Positions 1-7,965 are shown, numbered from the stretch's first letter. The stretch: DNA of 17,483 nucleotides from an uncultured Oscillibacter sp. (GCA_902490355.1 CABUDN010000039.1:1-17483), one strand, 5' to 3'. Translations and numbers: made by a program. The notes: generated by a model not told the origin, from the sequence alone.

Positions 1-45
1 CCACCGAGATCTACACTCTTTCCCTACACGACGCTCTTCCGATCT
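1..45 (+). other. Illumina TruSeq universal (P5) adapter remnant
   Basis: These 45 bases match, by memory of the published oligo, the last 45 bases of the Illumina TruSeq universal adapter, ending in the diagnostic GCTCTTCCGATCT just before the insert. The orientation is that of a read running from adapter into genome, so biological sequence starts at 46. Any reading frame entering this stretch is artificial; on the reverse strand it gives the peptide ending RKSVV that is typical of adapter contamination. Confidence 0.97.
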
Positions 46-1569
46 GTATTGGTGGCAATTGCCATTGGGCTGTTCAAAGTGTTTGGAGGAAAGGGAAAAC
101 AGACATCCACTGTGGTGACGGATATCGTCCAGTACGGGTCCATTACCTCCACCGTGGAAGGCAGCGGTTTGACAAAGGCGAAAAAGAGTGAGACCATTAC
201 CCTGACCACGGCCGGTACCGTACAAGAGGTGCTGGTCAGCGAGGGTGAGAAGGTTACTGCCGGAACGCCGCTGTTTACCATTGATTCTGAGGCAGCCCGT
301 ACGGCTGTGGAAAAAGCGCGCAAGGATGTAGAGGGCTATGAGAAGAAGCTCAACACTCTGCGCAAGGACATTGCCGGCCTGAATCTGTCTGCCGGGTATG
401 CCGGAAAACTGATGGAAGTGGCGACGCTGAATCCCGGCGACACGATTTCCAAGGATCAGAAGGTTGCCACCCTGGCTGATGATACGCATATGCGCCTGGA
501 GCAGTATTACAGCTATGCCTATGCCGGGGATCTGAAGGCGGGACAGACGGTGAATGTTTCCATTCCCGCCCTGATGTCCACCATTCCTGGTACCGTAGAG
601 GCGGTTCATATGGTCAGCCGCATTACGCCGGAAGGTTCCAAGCTGTTCTCGGCCGATATCGTGCTGAAAAATGACGGAGCACTGACTGCGGATATGGTGG
701 CTTCTGCTACCGTAACGGTGAATGGAGAGACTGTGTATCCGTATGAACCCGGAAAACTGGAGTATTACCGCACCGGCGACCTCAAGAGCACGGTCAACGG
801 CACGGTGATCTCCAGTGATCTGGTAGACTATCTTCAGGTCACCGCCGGCCAGGTGCTGGTGCGGATTGACGGCGAGGAGAGCGAAAGCGAGATCTTCTCC
901 GTCGAGCAGAGTCTGGAAGAGGCCCGCAAGACCCTGGAGACGGCACAGAAGAATCTGGACAACTGCAATGCTGTGGCCCCCATTGACGGCACGGTCATTG
1001 GCCTGATGCTCCAGCAGGGGCAGGAGGTGGCCGCCAATACCGCTGTGATTACCATTGCGGACACCTCCACCATTACGGTGGATGCTACGGTGGATGAGCG
1101 GAATGTCAGCTATATCCAGCCCGGCATGACCGTTGACATCGACCAGTGGGGAACACCCTTTACGGGAATTGTGGAGTCGGTAAGCCTGAACTCCAAGGCG
1201 GAAAACGGCGTGGCCAGCTATCCCATGGTGGTGACGGTGGATAATCCCGACGGAAGCCTGATGACCGGAAGCTATGTGACGTATTCCCTGGTTGCCAGTG
1301 AAAACGACAACTGCCTGGTGGTTCCCATCCAGTGCGTCAAGACGGTTCCCATGCCCGACGGCACAACCGGCAGCGTACTGTTTGTCAAGGGAAGCCGGCC
1401 GGACAATGCCGTGGATCTGGAGGTTCCGGTGGAAGGTGTGCCGGATGGATTCTGGGCGGTCCCCGTGGAGACCGGAATCTCCGATACATACAATGTGGAA
1501 ATCAAATCCGGCGTGGAGGAAGGAGCGGAAGTCTTTACGCAGGTGCAGACGGAAAGCTCCTGGGTGTGA
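46..1569 (+). CDS. HlyD/MacA-type efflux adaptor with two tandem modules, 5'-truncated
   Basis: Membrane-fusion adaptor that should link the ABC ATPase and permease encoded next to it. The 5' end is lost at the adapter junction: the first visible residues (VLVAIAIGLFKVFGG) look like the end of an N-terminal membrane anchor, so no native start is present; the TTG at 49 is probably internal. Counting from 49, a biotinyl-lipoyl half (about 55-80, GTVQEVLVSEGEKV), a charged helix (81-112), a second lipoyl half (113-143) and a beta-barrel stretch (144-225) are followed by the same order again: lipoyl half 245-275, helix 283-307, lipoyl half 308-338 (APIDGTVIGLMLQQGQEV), barrel 339-415 and a C-terminal domain to 506. 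Ordinary family members have one such module. The stop lies one base before the ATPase start. The family call is firm; the substrate is unknown. Confidence 0.9.
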   Translation, partial: VLVAIAIGLFKVFGGKGKQTSTVVTDIVQYGSITSTVEGSGLTKAKKSETITLTTAGTVQEVLVSEGEKVTAGTPLFTIDSEAARTAVEKARKDVEGYEKKLNTLRKDIAGLNLSAGYAGKLMEVATLNPGDTISKDQKVATLADDTHMRLEQYYSYAYAGDLKAGQTVNVSIPALMSTIPGTVEAVHMVSRITPEGSKLFSADIVLKNDGALTADMVASATVTVNGETVYPYEPGKLEYYRTGDLKSTVNGTVISSDLVDYLQVTAGQVLVRIDGEESESEIFSVEQSLEEARKTLETAQKNLDNCNAVAPIDGTVIGLMLQQGQEVAANTAVITIADTSTITVDATVDERNVSYIQPGMTVDIDQWGTPFTGIVESVSLNSKAENGVASYPMVVTVDNPDGSLMTGSYVTYSLVASENDNCLVVPIQCVKTVPMPDGTTGSVLFVKGSRPDNAVDLEVPVEGVPDGFWAVPVETGISDTYNVEIKSGVEEGAEVFTQVQTESSWV

Positions 1570-1570
1570 T

Positions 1571-2266
1571 ATGCTGGTAAAACTGAAAGACGTATATAAA
1601 ATTTATAGTGAGGGCCTGGAGAGCGAGGTTCGGGCACTGGACGGCGTCAGTCTGGAGATTGAGCGGGGGGAATTTGTGGCCGTAGTGGGCCAGTCCGGTT
1701 CCGGCAAGTCCACCATGATGAATGTGCTGGGCTGCCTGGATATTCCCACCCATGGCGAATATTATCTGGATGGTACGGATGTCCGGGAGCTGTCTGACAA
1801 GGAGCTCTCCCATATCCGGAATAAACAGATCGGCTTTATTTTCCAGCAATACAACCTGATTCAAAATCTCAATGTGCTGGAGAATGTAGAGCTGCCTCTG
1901 ATTTATCAGGGAATCAACGCCGATGACCGGCGGGAGATGGCCCTGGAGGCCCTGGAGCGGGTGGGGCTGAGCAGCCGTATCAAGCACCGGCCTTCCGAGA
2001 TGTCCGGCGGCCAGCAGCAGCGCGTGGCCATTGCACGGGCAATTTCCACCCATCCGCCGATTATCATGGCCGACGAGCCCACCGGCGCATTGGACTCCCA
2101 TACCGGTAAAGAAGTGCTGGGATTCCTGCAGCAGCTCAATAAGGAGGGCAGTACGGTTATCCTGATTACCCACGATAACGGGATTGCGGCTACGGCACGC
2201 CGCTGCGTACGGCTGGCGGACGGCAAGATCGTGGAAGACCGGCTTCAGGAGGTGGATTGGCTGTGA
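1571..2266 (+). CDS. ABC transporter ATP-binding protein, MacB/LolD type
   Basis: ATPase subunit (231 aa) that should power the neighbouring permease from the cytoplasmic face. All nucleotide-binding motifs are intact: Walker A GQSGSGKST (40-48), Q-loop FQQYN (91-95), signature MSGGQQQR (144-151), Walker B IIMADEP (164-170) followed by TGALD, and the switch histidine H201. The IFQQYNLIQNL and MADEPTGALD wording is typical of the MacB/LolD/FtsE group of ATPases that pair with FtsX-fold permeases. The ATG at 1571 is chosen because it sits one base after the adaptor stop and gives the usual family length; longer frames upstream only overlap the adaptor. The 3' end overlaps the permease GTG by four bases (GTGA), indicating translational coupling. 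Confidence 0.96.
   Translation: MLVKLKDVYKIYSEGLESEVRALDGVSLEIERGEFVAVVGQSGSGKSTMMNVLGCLDIPTHGEYYLDGTDVRELSDKELSHIRNKQIGFIFQQYNLIQNLNVLENVELPLIYQGINADDRREMALEALERVGLSSRIKHRPSEMSGGQQQRVAIARAISTHPPIIMADEPTGALDSHTGKEVLGFLQQLNKEGSTVILITHDNGIAATARRCVRLADGKIVEDRLQEVDWL
2247..2252 (+). promoter_or_regulatory. Ribosome binding site deciding the permease start
   Basis: AGGAGG lies 10 bases before the GTG at 2263 but only 4 bases before the TTG at 2257. The spacing favours GTG 2263, which also forms a GTGA overlap with the ATPase stop. Confidence 0.7.
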
Positions 2267-3513
2267 ACATCCGACAGGCGATGAAAATGGCCTTCAAATC
2301 GATTCTGGGCAACAAAGGCCGGTCCTTTCTTACCATGTTGGGTATCATCATCGGTATCGCCTCTGTGATGACGATTGTGTCCACCATCAACGGTATGAAC
2401 AAGCGCAGTCTGGAACAGATGGAGGCCATGGGCACCAACCGCATTACCGTTTCGGCCTATCTGTACAACGGCCAGAATGCCTTTGAGGAGCTATACGATT
2501 ACTGCAATTCCCTTGGCTCCAAGCTGGTACAGGGCGTTACACCTACGGGATACTGCAACGCCACGGTGGTCTACGGCTCCAAGAGCAGTGCTGCCATGGA
2601 AAAAAATCAGCAGAATATGTTCAATGGAGACGGCTCCCAGAATTCCAATGTTGCGCTTCCGCCAAGCCTGTACTATGGCAGCGATCAGTATGGAGTATGC
2701 AATAATTTCCAAATTGCTTCCGGCCGGGAGCTGAGCAATATTGATATCAAAAATTATAATCAGGTCTGCGTTCTGGGAGCCCGTGCGGCGAGAAATTTCT
2801 TTGATTACGCCGATCCCATCGGCAAGGAACTGCAGGTGAACGGCCTTCCCTTTACGGTGGTGGGCGTTTACGCAGAAAAGGACCCGGATTCTCAGTGGTC
2901 CATGGACAATATCATTGTTTTTCCGTACACGGCCAGCCGACTGCTCAGTCCGGGGACACAGATGAATGAGTTTGTGGTTAAGGCTGCCAGCGCACAGGCG
3001 TCTGTGGAAGTCAGCTCCCGTTTGAGCGGGTTTCTCACCGGTCTGACCAACAACGGAAAAAGCGGCAGCGGCTACGTGGACAACAGCAACCAGTGGCAGC
3101 AGAATATCAACGAGCAGGCAACCATGATGAGCCTGGTGCTGGGCGGCATTGCTGCCATCTCCCTGCTGGTAGGCGGTATCGGTATTATGAACATCATGCT
3201 GGTGACGGTGACGGAGCGGACCCGGGAGATCGGCATTCGCCGGGCCATCGGCGCCGAGCGGGCATCCATTGTCACGCAATTCCTGATTGAGGCCGCCATG
3301 CTCTGCGGCATCGGCGGACTGGTGGGCATGGTGCTGGGAACCATTGGCACGCGGGTGGCCGGATCCCTGTTGGTTCATATGGATATTTGGCCTTCGCTGA
3401 GCATTACCGTGGGTGCATTCCTGCTGTCGGTAACGCTGGGCATCGCCTTTGGTATTTATCCTGCAGCCAAGGCATCCAAACTCCAGCCTGTGGAAGCTCT
3501 GCGGGCGGAATGA
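2263..3513 (+). CDS. ABC transporter permease, MacB/FtsX family
   Basis: Membrane permease (416 aa from GTG 2263) of the MacB type. A cytoplasmic amphipathic start (NIRQAMKMAFKSILGNKGRS) leads into transmembrane helix 1 (about 22-44), then a ~240-residue extracytoplasmic MacB-PCD-like domain, then three C-terminal helices (about 287-312, 338-362 and 372-398). The stretch TVTERTREIGIRRAIGA after helix 2 is the conserved FtsX/MacB coupling motif contacting the ATPase, and the end PAAKASKLQPVEALRAE is the typical family C-terminus. With the upstream ATPase and adaptor it forms a complete tripartite-style transporter; in a Gram-positive such sets usually export peptides, antibiotics or lipophilic compounds, but nothing here fixes the substrate. 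The next gene follows after 14 bases. TTG 2257 is an alternative start two codons longer. Confidence 0.94.
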   Translation: MNIRQAMKMAFKSILGNKGRSFLTMLGIIIGIASVMTIVSTINGMNKRSLEQMEAMGTNRITVSAYLYNGQNAFEELYDYCNSLGSKLVQGVTPTGYCNATVVYGSKSSAAMEKNQQNMFNGDGSQNSNVALPPSLYYGSDQYGVCNNFQIASGRELSNIDIKNYNQVCVLGARAARNFFDYADPIGKELQVNGLPFTVVGVYAEKDPDSQWSMDNIIVFPYTASRLLSPGTQMNEFVVKAASAQASVEVSSRLSGFLTGLTNNGKSGSGYVDNSNQWQQNINEQATMMSLVLGGIAAISLLVGGIGIMNIMLVTVTERTREIGIRRAIGAERASIVTQFLIEAAMLCGIGGLVGMVLGTIGTRVAGSLLVHMDIWPSLSITVGAFLLSVTLGIAFGIYPAAKASKLQPVEALRAE

Positions 3514-3527
3514 GAAGGAGAGAGCGT

Positions 3528-5771
3528 ATGAAAAAGAGAGTGTTGACATGGTTGACGGCGGTGTGCATGGTACTGACCATGCTGCCGCTGCCGGCCGCAT
3601 GGGCGGCGGAAACCGTTACATTTTCCGATGTGACGGACCGGAATACCGCTATGGCAGTGGAGACGCTGCGGCTGATGGACGTGCTGGACGGCTATGGCGA
3701 CGGAACCTTTCGGCCCGAGGCAATTCTGACCCGGGCACAGTTTTGCAAAATGGTCGTCTATGCCATGGGCGCGGAGGACGAGCTGGGGCTTTACCGTACG
3801 GTAACCGTGTTCCCGGACGTCAAGCCTTCCCATTGGGCTGCGGGCTATATCAATATGGCAGCCAAGGGAAAGAAGGTAATCTCCGGCTATCCGGACGGAC
3901 TGTTTCATCCCGATCAGACTGTAACCACCGGGCAGGCGGTCACGATCCTGCTGCGGATGCTGGGTTATAAGGATGAGAACATCGGAGGCATTTGGCCGGA
4001 CAGCTATATGGCCACCGGTGCCGCCGCCGGATTGACGGACGGCGTGGGAACCAACGGCAATGCCCCGCTGACCCGCGGCAAGGCCGCGCAGCTGTTTTTG
4101 AATCTGCTGCGGGCGGATAAGCAGGAGGGCGGCAGCTATCTCAGTACGCTGGGAACACCTGTGGCCAACACCATGCTGGTCTCTTCCAATGCCACCGGTC
4201 CGGATGGACGGGACAATGCCCTGCAGATTTCCGACGGAACGGTTTACCAGCTGGCTTCCGGCAAGACTTCCAGCGGCATGCTCAACGGACGCCGGGGAAC
4301 GTTGGTGGTGAACAGCGACGGAAAGGCTGTGACCTTCGTCCCGGATGCCACGGGCGCCAGCCGTACGATTACGCTGGCTTCCTGCACCACCACGCAGATC
4401 GTGGACAATAACGGTGCCAAGTATGCAGTGACCAGCAGCACCAAGACCTACTATAACGGCGAAGAAACCACATGGGGCAGTGCATCCAGCTGGATCCACG
4501 GCGGCACCACGGTGACGCTGTATCTGGACGGCTCCGGCAGCGTGGAGTATATCTTCGTGGGCGGCGGCGGCGACGCCACAGCGGCCGTGGTGGTCTATGA
4601 GGATCGTTCCGGCGCAGGCTTTGAATCCCTGGCCGGCGGAGCATCCGGTTACTCCATTTACAAAAATGGCGTACCCGCCACGCTGAATGATCTGCGCAAG
4701 TATGATGTGGCGATTTACTCCCCGTCCACCAACTCCATCCGGGTCAGCGACACCCGCGTTACGGTGTACTACGAGGACTGCGCGCCCAATCCCAGTGAGC
4801 CGGCAACCATCAAGATCCTGGGACAGGACTTTGATGTTCTGCCCACTGCCATGGAGAGCCTCTCCAAGTTCAAGCCCGGCGATCAGATGACCGTCCTCCT
4901 GACGGAAGGCGGTCAGGTGGCCGGCGCGGTGTCGGCCAGCGGTACAGAAGCCCGCGGCAATGCGGTGGGAATTGTTTCCGACAGCGGTGCGGTCCAGATG
5001 CTCTGCGGAACAGCCACCATTCAGATTTCCGGCGGCGATGCGGGCGGATTGAAGGGCCAGCTGGTTCGGATTTCCTCCAGCAAGAGCGGTGTCTCCCTCT
5101 CTCGCCTCTCCGGCGGTATCTCCGGTGAGCTGAATGTTCCTCAGAAGACCCTGGGCGGCCAGCCCCTGAGCGACAATGTGCAGATCTTCCGCAACGGTCA
5201 GAGTGTTGCCCTGAGCCAGCTGAGCAGCGGTACCATTCCCTCCGGCCAGATTACGTACGCCCGGGCAAACTGGGCAGGCCAGGTGGACCTGATTGTGCTC
5301 AACGGCGCTGCGGATGATACGGTGATCTATGGCCGTGCCGTGGTGAAGAACGAGCAGATTCAGGTGGAAGACCAGAACGGCAAGGCCCCCGGAGAAGATG
5401 GCTACATTCCCACTTACCGGACCACCTCCACAGTGGAAGTCCAGTATGGCGCAGGCAAGACCACCGGTCCCATCAAGGCTGGTTACGCCGTGCGGACCGG
5501 AGACTATGTGGCGGTGACTCTGGCCAAGGACGGAAAGAGCTTTACTTCCCTGACTATGTTGGATAAGATGCAGAATGTTTCCAACAGTGCCTGGAGCGGT
5601 AAGGATGCTGTCACGATCGGCGGCCGGAGCTATACGGTGCCCAGCGATGTTCCCTGCTACAACGCAGATACGAATACCTGGGTGACGCTGGATCAGGCGC
5701 ACGCCTATGCCAGCACTGCGGATATCTACGTGTCCGGCGGTGTGGTGCGGGCCATCGAGGTCAGTCATTAA
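3528..5771 (+). CDS. Secreted S-layer homology (SLH) domain protein
   Basis: A 747-residue exported protein probably held on the cell wall by its SLH domains. Residues 1-27 are a signal peptide (MKKR, hydrophobic core, cleavage near AWAA/E). Three SLH repeats follow: about 31-81 (FSDV, GYGDGTFRPEAILTRAQF), 93-146 (FPDV, HWAAGYI, ISGYPDGLFHPDQTVTTGQA) and a weaker one at 154-195 (IWPDSYM, APLTRGKAAQLF). The remaining ~550 residues match no family I recognise; they are Gly/Ser/Thr-rich, predicted beta, and contain recurring units (see findings). ATG 3528 is chosen because it begins the signal peptide and has GAAGGAG upstream; an in-frame extension to 3387 would overlap the permease. It begins 14 bases after the permease stop and is the last gene of that unit. 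SLH domains usually bind pyruvylated secondary wall polymer. The function of the C-terminal part is unknown. Confidence 0.93.
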   Translation: MKKRVLTWLTAVCMVLTMLPLPAAWAAETVTFSDVTDRNTAMAVETLRLMDVLDGYGDGTFRPEAILTRAQFCKMVVYAMGAEDELGLYRTVTVFPDVKPSHWAAGYINMAAKGKKVISGYPDGLFHPDQTVTTGQAVTILLRMLGYKDENIGGIWPDSYMATGAAAGLTDGVGTNGNAPLTRGKAAQLFLNLLRADKQEGGSYLSTLGTPVANTMLVSSNATGPDGRDNALQISDGTVYQLASGKTSSGMLNGRRGTLVVNSDGKAVTFVPDATGASRTITLASCTTTQIVDNNGAKYAVTSSTKTYYNGEETTWGSASSWIHGGTTVTLYLDGSGSVEYIFVGGGGDATAAVVVYEDRSGAGFESLAGGASGYSIYKNGVPATLNDLRKYDVAIYSPSTNSIRVSDTRVTVYYEDCAPNPSEPATIKILGQDFDVLPTAMESLSKFKPGDQMTVLLTEGGQVAGAVSASGTEARGNAVGIVSDSGAVQMLCGTATIQISGGDAGGLKGQLVRISSSKSGVSLSRLSGGISGELNVPQKTLGGQPLSDNVQIFRNGQSVALSQLSSGTIPSGQITYARANWAGQVDLIVLNGAADDTVIYGRAVVKNEQIQVEDQNGKAPGEDGYIPTYRTTSTVEVQYGAGKTTGPIKAGYAVRTGDYVAVTLAKDGKSFTSLTMLDKMQNVSNSAWSGKDAVTIGGRSYTVPSDVPCYNADTNTWVTLDQAHAYASTADIYVSGGVVRAIEVSH

Positions 5772-5776
5772 CCAAG

Positions 5777-5811
5777 AAAAAAGGATGCGGTGCAAACCGC
5801 ATCCTTTTTTT
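5777..5811 (+). terminator. Bidirectional intrinsic terminator
   Basis: A perfect 15-bp stem (5777-5791 with 5796-5810) closes a GCAA tetraloop. It is preceded by an A6 run and followed by T7, so the stem includes the A/T tracts and can terminate the SLH operon on the + strand or the methyltransferase gene on the - strand. Confidence 0.93.
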
Positions 5812-5825
5812 CTCCAATCACAGAT

Positions 5826-5859
5826 ACAACGGCGCCCGGCGTAAGCCGGGCACCGTTGT
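5826..5859 (-). terminator. Second hairpin between convergent genes
   Basis: A 15-bp stem (5826-5840 with 5845-5859, one mismatch or G-U pair) with a four-base GTAA loop lies just past the methyltransferase stop. It has only a short T run, so it may act as an auxiliary terminator or a 3'-end stabiliser for the minus-strand mRNA, backed by the stronger hairpin at 5777. Confidence 0.6.
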
Positions 5860-5868
5860 TTGATGCGG

Positions 5869-7098
5869 TCAGACGACCTGGAAGAGATAGAATTTCAAAT
5901 AGTTTGTCTCATCGACGCCCCAGAGAATGGGATGGTCGCAGCTCTGCTGCCGGGCTTCGATCTGCCGCAGCTGCACGCCGGCATCTTTCGCGGCAGAGTG
6001 GAGCATGGCAATGAACTTTTCTTCCGTGGCGAAGTGGGAGCAGGAGCAGGTGGCCAGATAGCCGCCCCGGGGCAGCAGACGCATAGCCCGATAGTTGATC
6101 TCCTTGTAGCCGGTCATGGCTCCGGCCACGGTCTTCCGGGATTTGGTGAACGCAGGCGGGTCCAGAATGATAAAGTCATAACGCGGCGGTTCCTTTTCCA
6201 GGGACGGCAGCAAATCAAACACATTGGCTGCCACACACTCCACCACGTCGGAAAGACCGTTGCGCTCGGCATTGGCCCGGGCCATCTCCACGGCGCTCTC
6301 CGATACATCCACCGCCGTCACATGGGCGGCGCCGCCCATGGCGGCATTGAGTGCGAAAGAACCGGTATGCGTGAAGCAGTCCAGCACGGTTTTGCCCCTG
6401 GCCAGGCGCGCCACAGCGCGCCGGTTATATTTCTGATCCAGGAAGAAGCCGGTTTTTTGCCCGTTTTCCACATCTACCCAGTAGCGAATGCCGTTTTCCG
6501 TAATTTCGGTAACGGGAGAATCCGGCAGCGCTTCACCGGGGAGGGGGAACCAGGCTTTGTATTGCGGAAGGCCTTCTTTGTCCCGCAGGGCCACATCATT
6601 GCGCTCGTAGACACCCCGGATGGCCTGTCCGTCTTCCCGCAGGATCCGGACCAGAGTGGGGAGAAGGTGTGCCTTGATGCGCTCCATGCCCACGGAGAGA
6701 ACCTGCACACTGAGCAGATCGTGAAACTTGTCCACGGTCAAACCGGGAAATGCATCCGCCTCTCCAAAAATAATCCGGCAGCAATCCAGGTCTTCCGGGT
6801 CCATGACGGTCTTTCGATACTCCCAGGCCCAGCGCAGCTTTCGCTCCCAGAACGCCTCGTCAAAGCGGTCGTTGGCATTGCGGGAAATCAGACGTACCCG
6901 GATTTTCGACTGCTCGGAAAGAAAGCCAGTGCCAAGATATCGGCCTTTTTTGCTCAAGATATCCACCAAATTGCCGTTTTCAGGCGTCCCTTCTACGGTG
7001 AGGATCTCGGCATCGTAAATCCAGGGGTGTCCCCGCAGGATCGAAGCCTCGGCTTTGGGGGTAACGGTAAAACGGGGATAACTGCGCTCTGCTTTCAT
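5869..7098 (-). CDS. rlmI: Class I SAM-dependent 23S rRNA methyltransferase, RlmI-like
   Basis: Predicted 5-methylcytosine rRNA methyltransferase (409 aa) of the RlmI/RlmK-L-like group. The N-terminus is a PUA-like RNA-binding domain (about 7-75, ILRGHPWIYDAEI). The middle carries IIFGEADAFPGLTVDKF (109-125) and GQKTGFFLDQ (213-222), both characteristic of RlmI relatives. The Rossmann domain shows motif I DCFTHTGSFAL (240-250), an acidic loop at VDVS (263-266), motif IV LDPPAF (312-317) and the TCSCSHF segment (350-356), whose cysteines fit an m5C catalytic site. ATG 7098 is chosen over TTG 7119 because AGGAGG (7107-7112, minus strand) lies 8 bases upstream of the ATG and downstream of the TTG. 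It is a single-gene unit convergent with the SLH gene. The exact target (C1962 in E. coli RlmI) is inferred from homology. Confidence 0.88.
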   Translation of the reverse strand: MKAERSYPRFTVTPKAEASILRGHPWIYDAEILTVEGTPENGNLVDILSKKGRYLGTGFLSEQSKIRVRLISRNANDRFDEAFWERKLRWAWEYRKTVMDPEDLDCCRIIFGEADAFPGLTVDKFHDLLSVQVLSVGMERIKAHLLPTLVRILREDGQAIRGVYERNDVALRDKEGLPQYKAWFPLPGEALPDSPVTEITENGIRYWVDVENGQKTGFFLDQKYNRRAVARLARGKTVLDCFTHTGSFALNAAMGGAAHVTAVDVSESAVEMARANAERNGLSDVVECVAANVFDLLPSLEKEPPRYDFIILDPPAFTKSRKTVAGAMTGYKEINYRAMRLLPRGGYLATCSCSHFATEEKFIAMLHSAAKDAGVQLRQIEARQQSCDHPILWGVDETNYLKFYLFQVV

Positions 7099-7106
7099 GA
7101 AATGGT

Positions 7107-7112
7107 CCTCCT
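7107..7112 (-). promoter_or_regulatory. Ribosome binding site deciding the methyltransferase start
   Basis: AGGAGG on the minus strand, 8 bases before ATG 7098. The upstream in-frame TTG (7117-7119) precedes this site and has no comparable one of its own. Confidence 0.8.
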
Positions 7113-7131
7113 GCGTCAAGTTCTGGCTTTG

Positions 7132-7140
7132 AGTATATCA
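7132..7140 (-). promoter_or_regulatory. Possible extended -10 promoter for the RlmI-like gene
   Basis: On the minus strand TGATATACT reads as an extended -10 (TG, one base, TATACT) about 34 bases before the start codon. No good -35 hexamer is seen 16-18 bases further upstream, which fits an extended -10 promoter but keeps the call tentative. Confidence 0.45.
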
Positions 7141-7188
7141 CATTTTCCGCCGCTCCGCCATAGAATTCCATGAGAAGGAGGGACCAAC

Positions 7189-7929
7189 ATGCCTGTCATT
7201 TATCTTAGTCCGTCCACGCAGGAGTGGAATGCTTATGTTACCGGCAGCGGCTCGGAAGAGTACCACATGAACCGGCTGGCCGATGCACTGGTGCCGTACC
7301 TGTGGTCCAATACCATCCGCTATCAGCGCAACCGGCCGGATATGACCGCCGCGTCCTCCATTCGGGAGGGAAATGCAGGAGACTATGATTTGTATCTGGC
7401 GCTGCATTCCAACGCTGCGCCGGAGGGCCATTATGGGGAAGAGCGGGGGATTATTGCTTTCTATTATCCGGGCAGCCAGCAGGGACAGAGAGCTGCGGAA
7501 CTCATTGCCGAGGAGCTGCGGCAGATCTATCCGCTGCCCAACAAAGTCACAACCCGGGAGACCACATCCCTGGGCGAAGTTCGCCAGCCCCGGGCGCCGG
7601 CAGTATTGGTGGAAATCGGATACCACGACAATTATGCCGATGCGGTTTGGGTGGAGGGACACATGGAAGCCATTGCGCAGCAGCTGGCCCGCGCCCTGAC
7701 CCGGTACTTTGATTTGCCGTTCATCTATCCGGCCGAACCGGTGACGGGGACCGTGGCGGTGTCCTATGGGACACTGAATTTGCGGGAATACCCGTCTGCC
7801 GACGGCAGAATTCTGGCCAATATGCCCGGAGGCTCGGCTGTTACGGTTTACGGAGAATGGGAAGGATGGTATGTAGTTGGATTCGGCGAGCAGCTGGGCT
7901 ATGCGGCTGCGGCTTACATCAACGTGTAG
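7189..7929 (+). CDS. N-acetylmuramoyl-L-alanine amidase (Amidase_3) with SH3b domain
   Basis: Predicted zinc amidase (246 aa) cleaving the bond between MurNAc and L-Ala in peptidoglycan. Residues 2-175 form the Amidase_3 domain: an N-terminal strand (PVIYLSPSTQEWN), the EEYHMNRLADAL helix (E23/E24), the zinc-binding ALHSNAA segment (H73) and LVEIGYHDN with the probable catalytic Glu (E142). Residues about 187-246 are a bacterial SH3 domain (TLNLREYPSADGRIL, VTVYGEWEGWYVV) that should bind cell wall. The usual N-terminal GHGG zinc histidine is absent, replaced by the SPSTQ segment. No signal peptide is visible, so release may need lysis, a holin or a non-classical route; Clostridium phage lysins are built alike, but no phage genes lie nearby. 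The start has AAGGAGGG 6 bases upstream. Confidence 0.87.
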   Translation: MPVIYLSPSTQEWNAYVTGSGSEEYHMNRLADALVPYLWSNTIRYQRNRPDMTAASSIREGNAGDYDLYLALHSNAAPEGHYGEERGIIAFYYPGSQQGQRAAELIAEELRQIYPLPNKVTTRETTSLGEVRQPRAPAVLVEIGYHDNYADAVWVEGHMEAIAQQLARALTRYFDLPFIYPAEPVTGTVAVSYGTLNLREYPSADGRILANMPGGSAVTVYGEWEGWYVVGFGEQLGYAAAAYINV

Positions 7930-7965
7930 AGGGGAGATGCTCCGGAGTTTTTTACAAAACCATTG

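Noticed and set aside
24..323. Minus-strand frame running into the adapter
   Set aside because: Part of it is translated adapter (ending RKSVV); the rest is antisense to the HlyD adaptor.
3387..3527. Upstream in-frame extension of the SLH protein
   Set aside because: It would overlap the permease by over 120 bases and place residues before a clear signal peptide.
3456..5795. Long open frame (779 codons) on the minus strand opposite the SLH gene
   Set aside because: It is His/Gly/Ala-rich without recognisable domains, lies fully antisense to a gene with signal peptide and SLH repeats, and arises from codon bias in GC-rich DNA.
5860..7173. 437-codon plus-strand frame over the RlmI-like gene
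   Set aside because: Antisense to a methyltransferase with intact motifs; it spans the convergent terminator region and lacks domain features.
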